From the NCBI GenBank assembly GCA_001513335.1, contig LFTO01000109.1, positions 1 through 38,563 on the forward strand: a stretch of DNA of 38,563 nt, read 5' to 3'. Each line of letters starts with the position of its first letter. Position 1 is the first letter of the stretch. Shown piece by piece: positions 32,861 through 38,563 of this stretch. Source of the DNA: Clostridiales bacterium DTU086 (lineage in GTDB: Bacteria > Bacillota > DTU086). The translations under genes and the position numbers were made by a program. The notes below the pieces were generated by a model. It had not been told where the DNA came from. It searched no databases and was given only the letters and a program-made list of their open reading frames with translations.

Positions 32861-33613
32861 GTGCTGGCAGACCTTCATGTTCACGGCATGGCACATGGTG
32901 AGTTTAACCACAGTAAAGAGGCAATTAGGCCATTTATTGAGTATGCTGAGTCCCGGGGGCTGGAAGTTCTGGGGTTTGCCGAGCATGACTGGTTCCTGGA
33001 GGAAATTAAATTTGAACTGATTCGAAGTTTGCAGGTTGAGACACCTGTTTCCCTTAGAGTCGGCCTGGAAGTGGACCACAGGCCCGGTTTGGATTGCGCC
33101 GGCCTAACAAAAGAGTACCCTTTTGATTACTTAATCGGCTCGGTACATGAGATTGACGGGTTTTTGTTTGACCACCCGGACTATATTGAAGTATACGAAC
33201 AGTGGGACAGTGACTTGCTTTATGCCGCGTATTTTGAACGGTTGGAAGATTTGATTGAGTCTGACTGCTATGATATTGTCGGTCACTTTGACCTGATCAA
33301 GGTTTTTGGCTGCAGGCCTAAAAAGAGCATTCTTCCTGCAGTTACCGATTTACTTCAGCTTATTAAACAGAAGCACCTTGTAGTAGAAGTCAACACCAGC
33401 GGCAGATATAAGCCTGCAGGTGAGAAATATCCCAGTGATGACATACTTTTGCTGTGCAGGTCCCTTGACATCCCCATTACTCTGGGGTCGGATGCCCACA
33501 TGCCCCGTCATGTAGGCAGGGATTTGGCAGACCAGGTTGAAGCCTTGACAAGAATGGGTTTTAGGGAAATCGTTACTTTTAAGGGGCGGAAACCGGAGTT
33601 TCACAGCCTTTAA
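32861..33613 (+). CDS. PHP-domain phosphoesterase, histidinol-phosphatase-like
   Basis: This 250-residue protein has the PHP metal-binding motifs: DLHVHG near the start, GFAEHDW, GLEVDH, GSVHEIDG, VGHFDLIKVFG and a final LGSDAH. The layout matches the HisK/HisJ-type histidinol phosphatase family, but no his genes are nearby, so the substrate is open. GTG 32861 has AGAGGG five bases upstream and starts right before the domain. ATG 32831 lacks a ribosome site and would add ten residues. Confidence 0.82.
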   Translation: MLADLHVHGMAHGEFNHSKEAIRPFIEYAESRGLEVLGFAEHDWFLEEIKFELIRSLQVETPVSLRVGLEVDHRPGLDCAGLTKEYPFDYLIGSVHEIDGFLFDHPDYIEVYEQWDSDLLYAAYFERLEDLIESDCYDIVGHFDLIKVFGCRPKKSILPAVTDLLQLIKQKHLVVEVNTSGRYKPAGEKYPSDDILLLCRSLDIPITLGSDAHMPRHVGRDLADQVEALTRMGFREIVTFKGRKPEFHSL

Positions 33614-33626
33614 GGGAGGGGCACCA

Positions 33627-34286
33627 ATGGACCTGGCTGCTTTGTTTACAAGTTCATTTATTATAGCTTTCTCTGGAGCTCTTGTTCCCGGGCCTCTGCT
33701 TGCAATCACCGCTGCCAAGGTTGTTGAGAAAGGAGCCGGTGCCGGGCCGCTGGTTGTGCTGGGCCATGCTGTTTCCGAAATGGCAGTTATGGCAGGAATT
33801 GTATTTGGCCTGGGCTATTACCTGCAGCTTCCCCCGGTTGCTTCTGCTATTGCAGTGATAGGGGGTTGTGTTTTGCTCTGGATGGGATGGGGTATGATCA
33901 GGGACTTCAGGGCTGCCGGTTCAATAAATGTGGAGGTTGCTGCGGCAGGTCCCCGGAAGTTCCTATCCGGTCCTGTTGTTTCAGGATTTATTGGCAGTGT
34001 ATCTAATCCCTACTGGATTTTATGGTGGGCGACTGTAGGTGCCGCTTTACTGGCCAGTGCTATGAAACAGGGCTCCCTGGGTGTGGGCGTTTTCTTTACC
34101 GGGCATATACTTGCTGACCTGGTGTGGTATTCCCTCGTTGCCTTTTCTCTTGCGGCAGGCCGCAGGTGGTTTTCGGAAAAACTATACCAGTGGCTGTTTT
34201 TGGGTTGCGGAATCGCTATGGTTTTCCTTGCTTTTTACTTTATCTGGTCTGGAACTGCCGGTCAAAACAGTTTGGGGGGATTTTAG
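33627..34286 (+). CDS. LysE/RhtB-family amino acid exporter
   Basis: This 219-residue protein has about six membrane segments. The N-terminal FIIAFSGALVPGPLLAIT matches the LysE-family 'PGP' motif, and GFIGSVSNPYWILWW matches the 'NP...' motif in the middle. Such proteins export amino acids or related small molecules. Its substrate cannot be read from sequence. AGGGAGGGG precedes the ATG. The stop overlaps the ylbF start by one base. Confidence 0.85.
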   Translation: MDLAALFTSSFIIAFSGALVPGPLLAITAAKVVEKGAGAGPLVVLGHAVSEMAVMAGIVFGLGYYLQLPPVASAIAVIGGCVLLWMGWGMIRDFRAAGSINVEVAAAGPRKFLSGPVVSGFIGSVSNPYWILWWATVGAALLASAMKQGSLGVGVFFTGHILADLVWYSLVAFSLAAGRRWFSEKLYQWLFLGCGIAMVFLAFYFIWSGTAGQNSLGGF

Positions 34287-34663
34287 TGAGCATTAATGAA
34301 TATGTTGTAAAACTGGCTGAAGTTTTGGCACAATCGGAGGAGTATAAGGCTTTTGTTGCTGCTAAAGAGAATCTTAAGAAAAACAAGGCCAACGAGGAAA
34401 TGCTGGATTCCTTCCGCAAGAGACAGTTTGAACTCCAGATGGCAGAGCTGGCGGGCTATGAAGTAAATGAAGAGGAAAGGGATCAGCTGGAAAAAGAGTA
34501 CCAGCTGTTGTCTTTAAATCCCGAAATAAATGAATACCTAAATGCCGAATACAGATTTTCCCTGATAATGTCAGATATCCAGGGGGCTATTACGGGAGCC
34601 GTGCCGGAATGGTTTGATTTTACTCCGACAATTCCCGGTCAGGGAGCGCCATGCCTGCAGTAA
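34286..34663 (+). CDS. YlbF/YmcA-family protein
   Basis: This 125-residue all-helical protein has the YlbF/YmcA pattern: VVKLAEVLAQSEEYKAFVAA, then ANEEMLDSFRKRQFELQM and LNPEINEYLNAEYRFSLIM. In Bacillus the YlbF-YmcA-YaaT complex affects RNase Y processing, sporulation and biofilm. The GTG start overlaps the lysE stop and has GGGGGG six bases upstream; a longer frame back to 34124 lies inside lysE. No Cys cluster is seen apart from one Cys at the C-terminal CLQ. Confidence 0.88.
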   Translation: MSINEYVVKLAEVLAQSEEYKAFVAAKENLKKNKANEEMLDSFRKRQFELQMAELAGYEVNEEERDQLEKEYQLLSLNPEINEYLNAEYRFSLIMSDIQGAITGAVPEWFDFTPTIPGQGAPCLQ

Positions 34664-34686
34664 AAGGCGGAAATGAGGAGGTCAAA

Positions 34687-35367
34687 GTGGCCAATACTAC
34701 CGTTTATCTGCGAAAAATTCCTTTATTTGCCCATTTAACCCAGGAAGAACTGGAGCTTATTGATAGGATTGTTAAAGTAAAAAAGTATTCCAAGGACAGC
34801 CTTATCTTTGTGGAAGGCGAGTATGGCAACGAACTGTACTTTGTAAAATCAGGTAAAGTTAAAGTGTCCAAGATGCTTGAGGATGGCAGTGAGAAAATTC
34901 TTCATTTCTTAAAAGAGGGGGATATTTTTGCCGAAGTATTAATTTTTAAGGGAGGGGAATACCCTGCTACTGCCCAGGTAATGGAGGAAAGTGAGATTGG
35001 CATCATTGCCAACGAAGATTTGGAAAGGCTGTTGAAAGAAAGAGGGGATATAACCTTTAAAATAATGGAGGTTATGGCTGAGCGCCTTCGGAATGCCCAG
35101 TACCATATTCGTGATTTGGCTCTGAGGGATGTGGACGGTCGCCTGGCAATTTCCCTGTTGAGCCTGGCTGAAGAACACGGGACCGAATCCGAACGGGGGA
35201 AGCCTGTTAATATAAGCATCAGTCAACAGCAGTTGGCCAATTTAGTAGGTGCTTCCCGGGAAACAGTTGCCCGAATATTAAGCTCCTGGAAGAAAAAGGG
35301 TTTTGTTCAGGTTCGAAAGAATGTTATCAGCATTAAAGATGTTGAAGGGTTAAAGTCCCTTTTTTAG
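34687..35367 (+). CDS. Crp/Fnr-family transcription regulator
   Basis: This 226-residue protein has an N-terminal cyclic-nucleotide-type beta barrel (VEGEYGNELYFVKSGKVKV), a dimer helix and a winged HTH with SQQQLANLVGASRETVARIL. The usual cAMP-contact 'RxA' arginine is replaced (GGEYPATA), and there are no cysteines. It is therefore unlikely to sense cAMP or carry an Fnr-type Fe-S cluster. GTG 34687 is chosen because AGGAGG precedes it by five bases; ATG 34651 overlaps ylbF. TCCCTTTTT/AAAAAGGGA span its stop (35356-35383). Confidence 0.92.
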   Translation: MANTTVYLRKIPLFAHLTQEELELIDRIVKVKKYSKDSLIFVEGEYGNELYFVKSGKVKVSKMLEDGSEKILHFLKEGDIFAEVLIFKGGEYPATAQVMEESEIGIIANEDLERLLKERGDITFKIMEVMAERLRNAQYHIRDLALRDVDGRLAISLLSLAEEHGTESERGKPVNISISQQQLANLVGASRETVARILSSWKKKGFVQVRKNVISIKDVEGLKSLF

Positions 35368-35396
35368 GATAAATAAAAAGGGAGGTCTATTGTCTG

Positions 35397-35425
35397 TTGA
35401 CATGAAATTATGGCTGTAATATGAT
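35397..35425 (+). promoter_or_regulatory. Consensus sigma-A promoter for the TPR gene
   Basis: TTGACA (35397-35402) and TATGAT (35420-35425) are exactly 17 bp apart: perfect -35 and five of six at -10. Predicted start is near 35432, giving a leader of about 130 nt. It is the best promoter in the window. Confidence 0.85.
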
Positions 35426-35481
35426 GTTTTCATGCAATATACTGATTAACATGGAGCAATTTTGTGCTTTTTTCTTTCATG
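35401..35481. promoter_or_regulatory. Candidate operator repeats TTTCATG around the TPR promoter
   Basis: CATGAAA (35401-35407) and TTTCATG (35428-35434) form an inverted repeat covering the end of the -35 box and the predicted start site. A third TTTCATG is at 35475-35481. The layout fits a repressor site, but the regulator is unknown. Confidence 0.4.
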
Positions 35482-35560
35482 TTACGACTATTCTATCAGG
35501 CAAGTATAAACCCGCTTCTATATCGTTTTGTTGTATTAAAATATTAGGAGAGATTAGACA

Positions 35561-36250
35561 ATGCTTCAGTGGCTTCGCAGGGTAAAGTCAAAAAGGAGTT
35601 TTAGGATTTTAGCAATGATTGGTGTTGCAATTTTGAGTGTTGGTTTGATAGGCTCTTTTGCTATTTGGTCCATACCTCAATTTTCCACATCCTCTCAAGC
35701 CAACAACCAGACACCGGTTGATCCTTCTGTCCAGTATGAGGAAATGGAGAATAGAATCTCCGAATTGGAGGCATCTCTTTCCGAGAATAAAGAGGACCCG
35801 AAGGTTTTGGAAAAGCTGGGGAACGCTTACTATGATTTGGGTTTTCAAATGTTTATGGATGGAGCAGATTCGGCTCTCGCTTTGGCAAAGCTGAATTCTG
35901 CCCTGGAAAATTATGAGGCCGCGTTGGAACTGGATCCGGAAAATGTCCCTCTCATGCTTCAGGCCGCCTCTACTGCGGCGAGTATAGGTAATACGGAAAA
36001 GGGAGAGGAGCTTTACAAGCAGGCGGTAGAACTTGAACCGGATTCTGCGGAAGCAAAGATGTATTACGGTAATTTCCTCCTTTACGCTAAAAGTGATTTC
36101 CAGGGAGCAAGGGAACAGCTTGAGAAAGCGCTGGAGCTTAACCCTGAGGAAGATATTAAATCGAGTATTGATGCCTTGTTAGAACAGGCTGACCAGCTGG
36201 AAGCGGCCCAAAAGGAAGCCGACAGCGAAAAGGATAAAGGAGAAGAGTGA
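35561..36250 (+). CDS. Membrane-anchored TPR protein
   Basis: This 229-residue protein has an N-terminal membrane helix (about 17-37), a coiled coil (MENRISELEASL) and TPR units (about 82-205). The units include LGNAYYDLGFQMF, NYEAALELDPENV and LYKQAVELEPDSAEAKMYYG. A charged tail follows. TPR repeats mediate protein-protein contacts, and the bulk of the protein should face outside the membrane. Partners are unknown. It is a single-gene unit with its own strong promoter and terminator, next to the Crp-type regulator. Confidence 0.82.
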   Translation: MLQWLRRVKSKRSFRILAMIGVAILSVGLIGSFAIWSIPQFSTSSQANNQTPVDPSVQYEEMENRISELEASLSENKEDPKVLEKLGNAYYDLGFQMFMDGADSALALAKLNSALENYEAALELDPENVPLMLQAASTAASIGNTEKGEELYKQAVELEPDSAEAKMYYGNFLLYAKSDFQGAREQLEKALELNPEEDIKSSIDALLEQADQLEAAQKEADSEKDKGEE

Positions 36251-36265
36251 TTGAGCTGTAAAGCC

Positions 36266-36287
36266 CCCGGGTTGCCCGGGTTTTTTT
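36266..36287 (+). terminator. Intrinsic terminator after the TPR gene
   Basis: CCCGGG (36266-36271) and CCCGGG (36275-36280) pair around TTG, followed by seven T residues. It is a clear Rho-independent terminator. Confidence 0.9.
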
Positions 36288-36417
36288 ATGCCCTTGGCCT
36301 CTTCCCATCTTGCGTGCATTTTTTATGCCTTTGGGGGGCAGGGTAACATAGTGAGGGAGTGTACCCATCATATACGGGAAGCTTCGTCAGGCACAAATTA
36401 AACAGGAGATGTGCATT

Positions 36418-37278
36418 ATGAACGCTGAATATGATATGGTGATAATTGGGTGCGGTCCGGCCGGCCTTTCCGCGGCAATAAATGCCAAAGCACGAAACAA
36501 GCATGTTATTGTGCTCGGGGGTAATTTTTGCAGCCCCAAGCTGCACCGTTCACCGCGAATAGACAATTACCTGGGACTGCCCGGGATTTCCGGGGAAGAG
36601 TTAAGGCAACGGTTTTTAGAGCATGTAGAAAAGGCAGGTGTATCCATAAGAAAATGTAAAGTAATTTCTGTGTTTCCCCAGGATGGCAGTTTTCTAATAC
36701 AAACTGAGGAAGAAGAACCCTACTCCGCCAGGGCAGTTATCCTGGCTCTGGGAGTAACTGCCAGGACAGCTCTCCCCGGGGAGAAAGAATTTTTGGGGAG
36801 GGGGGTAAGCTACTGTGCCACATGTGATGCCCTCCTTTACAAGGGCAAAACCACTGCTGTGTTAGCTTACGAAAAAGAGGCTGAAGAGGAAGCCAAAGTC
36901 CTTGCCGGAGTATGCCAAAAGGTGTATTACCTTCCGCAATATAAAGACCGCCCGGGGAATAGCCTGGGAGATAATGTGGAAATAATTGAGGCTGAGCCAA
37001 CAGTTATTGAAGGGGAAAAATTAGTTGAATTTCTAAATCTGGGGCAGGAACGGCTCCAGGTTGATGGTATCTTTATAGTAAGAGAATCTGTCCCCGTTGA
37101 ACAGCTGGTCCCGGGCATAAAGATGTCAGGAAAATTTATTCAGGTAGATTCTGATATGGCTGCAAACGTTCCCGGCATTTTTGCTGCAGGGGACTGTGTC
37201 GGTGAACCTTTTCAGCTGGCTAAAGCTGTTGGGCAGGGGCAGATAGCAGCATTAAGTGCTGCTAAATATTTGTCGTAA
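36418..37278 (+). CDS. Thioredoxin-reductase-like flavoprotein lacking NADPH motifs
   Basis: This 286-residue protein has the FAD motif IIGCGPAGLSAA (about 9-20), the redox-active pair C133-A-T-C136 (SYCATCDA) and the C-terminal FAD motif GIFAAGDCVG. The second Rossmann domain is intact in length but altered. Where TrxB has a GGG-N/D-SAxEEA loop, this has VLAYEKEAEEEA, and the HRRxxxR NADPH clamp is replaced by PQY. This is expected for pyridine-nucleotide-independent reductases such as the ferredoxin-dependent FFTR of clostridia. ATG 36418 has AGGAG nine bases upstream. It directly precedes the cysteine desulfurase. Confidence 0.85.
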   Translation: MNAEYDMVIIGCGPAGLSAAINAKARNKHVIVLGGNFCSPKLHRSPRIDNYLGLPGISGEELRQRFLEHVEKAGVSIRKCKVISVFPQDGSFLIQTEEEEPYSARAVILALGVTARTALPGEKEFLGRGVSYCATCDALLYKGKTTAVLAYEKEAEEEAKVLAGVCQKVYYLPQYKDRPGNSLGDNVEIIEAEPTVIEGEKLVEFLNLGQERLQVDGIFIVRESVPVEQLVPGIKMSGKFIQVDSDMAANVPGIFAAGDCVGEPFQLAKAVGQGQIAALSAAKYLS

Positions 37279-37300
37279 AATCATGCGGGAGGAAGCATCA

Positions 37301-38452
37301 TTGGCAGAAATTTATCTGGATAACAGTGCTACTACTAAAATAATCCCCCAGGCGGCAGATGCCATGGCCGAAGCCGGCAGCCTGGTATACGGGAACCCTT
37401 CGTCCCTTCACGGGAAGGGCCTTGAAGCTGAAAAGCTGCTGAAGGGGACCAGGGAAATCCTGGCTGGAAACCTCTCATGCACTCCGGAGGAAATTTTTTT
37501 TACGTCCGGCGGTACGGAGTCCAATAACTGGGCGATATTGGGCAGTCTTCACAGGCGGCGCCGGCGCAGGGGGAAGCATGTAATTACAACAAAAATTGAG
37601 CACCCTTCTGTCCTTAAGGTTTGTCAATACCTGGAGGAGGAAGGGTATCAGGTTACCTACCTTGGTACTGACAGCACGGGAATTATTGACCTGGAAGAGC
37701 TGAAGGAGAACCTTCGTGAAGATACGGTGCTGGTCAGTGTTATGTATGTGAATAATGAGACAGGTGCCATCCAGCCAGTGGAGGAAATTGGGCGGTTTTT
37801 GAAGGAGGCAAGGAGGGATATAGTATTCCATGTTGACGCTGTCCAGGCTTTTGGTAAAATCCCCTTAAATCCGGCAAAAGCAGGGATAGATCTTCTCTCC
37901 TTAAGTGCTCATAAAATTCATGGTCCAAAGGGGGTAGGCGCCCTTTTTATCCGTAAAGGTGTTGCTGTTGATTCTCTCCTGAGGGGAGGAGAACAGGAAA
38001 ACGGGATGCGTCCAGGTACTGAAAACGTTCCGGGAATTGCTGCTTTTGGCGCAGCGGTAAAATTTATTCCCAAATGGCTTGAGGAAAGCAGCCGGGTTTA
38101 CTCTCTCAAGGAGCAGTTGATCAAACTCCTCCGGAAGAGAGTGCCTGAGATGGTTGTTAACGGCAGTCCGGACAGGGCAATTCCCTATATAGTAAACCTG
38201 TCTTTTCCGGGAATAAAGGGGGAGGTGCTGGTTCACTATTTGGAGCAGTATGGAATTTATGTTTCTACCGGGTCTGCCTGTCATTCCCGCAGCGGTGGCA
38301 GCAGTCACGTTCTCACAGCCCTTGGGTTGGATAAAGAAAGGCTGGAAGGGGCAATCCGGGTAAGTTTTTCTTATTTTAACAGGCCTGAGGAAATAGAACA
38401 GGCTGCTGGCAAGATAGCAGATGCCGTTATTGATTTGCAAAGTCTGAGATAG
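37301..38452 (+). CDS. Cysteine desulfurase (IscS/NifS family)
   Basis: This 383-residue PLP enzyme begins IYLDNSATT and has YGNPSSLH. The pyridoxal-binding Lys205 sits in SAHKIHGPKG, and the catalytic Cys327 is in STGSACHSRSGG. It turns cysteine into alanine and a protein-bound persulfide. The adjacent thiI suggests it supplies sulfur for tRNA thiolation or thiamine. TTG 37301 is chosen because GGGAGG lies nine bases upstream; an ATG at 37283 covers that site. It is cotranscribed with the reductase before it. Confidence 0.94.
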   Translation: MAEIYLDNSATTKIIPQAADAMAEAGSLVYGNPSSLHGKGLEAEKLLKGTREILAGNLSCTPEEIFFTSGGTESNNWAILGSLHRRRRRRGKHVITTKIEHPSVLKVCQYLEEEGYQVTYLGTDSTGIIDLEELKENLREDTVLVSVMYVNNETGAIQPVEEIGRFLKEARRDIVFHVDAVQAFGKIPLNPAKAGIDLLSLSAHKIHGPKGVGALFIRKGVAVDSLLRGGEQENGMRPGTENVPGIAAFGAAVKFIPKWLEESSRVYSLKEQLIKLLRKRVPEMVVNGSPDRAIPYIVNLSFPGIKGEVLVHYLEQYGIYVSTGSACHSRSGGSSHVLTALGLDKERLEGAIRVSFSYFNRPEEIEQAAGKIADAVIDLQSLR

Positions 38453-38462
38453 GGTGATGTTT

Positions 38463-38563
38463 GTGAATGATCAGAGAAAAACTATTCTTGTCAGATATGG
38501 CGAGATTGGTCTAAAGGGGAAAAACCGTTCATCTTTTGAATCTGCACTAATACGTAATATGCG
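38463..38563 (+). CDS. thiI: ThiI tRNA sulfurtransferase, 3' truncated by window end
   Basis: The 33 visible residues include TILVRYGEIGLKGKNRSSFE, the characteristic N-terminal start of ThiI. ThiI makes 4-thiouridine at tRNA position 8, and in some bacteria the thiamine thiazole sulfur, using persulfide from a cysteine desulfurase. GTG 38463 lies a few bases after GGTGAT; ATG 38457 in frame is an alternative but too close to that site. The gene runs off the window. Confidence 0.88.
   Translation, partial: MNDQRKTILVRYGEIGLKGKNRSSFESALIRNM

Noticed and set aside
36288-36417. T-box or promoter ahead of the reductase gene
   Set aside because: I found no T-box core and no convincing -35/-10 pair; only a small GCAT/ATGC hairpin is visible.
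37901-38440. Antisense frame of 179 codons in the cysteine desulfurase gene
   Set aside because: The sense strand encodes intact PLP and catalytic motifs; the antisense product is unrecognisable.

Overview
The window looks like a chromosomal segment of a motile, Gram-positive-type anaerobe in the Clostridia (Bacillota), most like the Peptococcaceae/Desulfotomaculum group. This is inferred from FliY with CheC and CheD, a SwrB-like protein after sigD, FlbD/SwrD between flgE and motA, a clostridial-type FlhB N terminus, strong GGAGG ribosome sites and about twenty GTG or TTG starts. I cannot name a genus.

Region 1 (1-1317) is the end of a late flagellar unit: a 5'-truncated FlgN/FliT-like chaperone, flaG and fliS, closed by a clear intrinsic terminator. 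A gene-free gap of about 500 bp follows. Its left part holds degenerate tandem repeats of about 37 bp.

Region 2 (1820-29997) is one uninterrupted fla/che unit of 37 plus-strand genes, many of them overlapping. The order is rod and MS-ring (flgBC, fliEFG), export ATPase (fliHIJ), hook (fliK, flgD, a TIGR02530-type gene, flgE, flbD), stator (motAB, with Na+-type features), fliL, fliN, export gate (fliOPQR, flhBA), placement GTPase/ATPase (flhFG), a PilZ protein, sigD, a SwrB-like gene, a YceG/MltG-like gene, two rod/hook genes (flgF, flgG), cheD-cheR-cheC-cheY, then fliM and fliY. A stem-loop plus T-run at 30059-30106 ends it. cheA, cheW, cheB, fliD, flgM and flagellin are absent from the window. 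fliM sits at the far end, away from fliL, and a separate short fliN occupies the usual fliM position.

Region 3 (30000-38563) is mixed housekeeping and accessory: a solo Ku gene; convergent minus-strand genes for a glycine-zipper stress protein and a Na/Pi-cotransporter-type protein; then plus-strand PHP phosphoesterase, LysE-type exporter, YlbF and Crp/Fnr regulator genes; a membrane-anchored TPR protein with its own consensus promoter; and an atypical thioredoxin-reductase-like flavoprotein followed by a cysteine desulfurase and the start of thiI.

The most interesting points are a Prp-protease-like leader motif on FlhB, a TrxR-like protein without recognisable NADPH-binding motifs next to iscS-thiI, and the repeat tract. 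I did not find a defence system, mobile element, CRISPR array, rRNA or tRNA.
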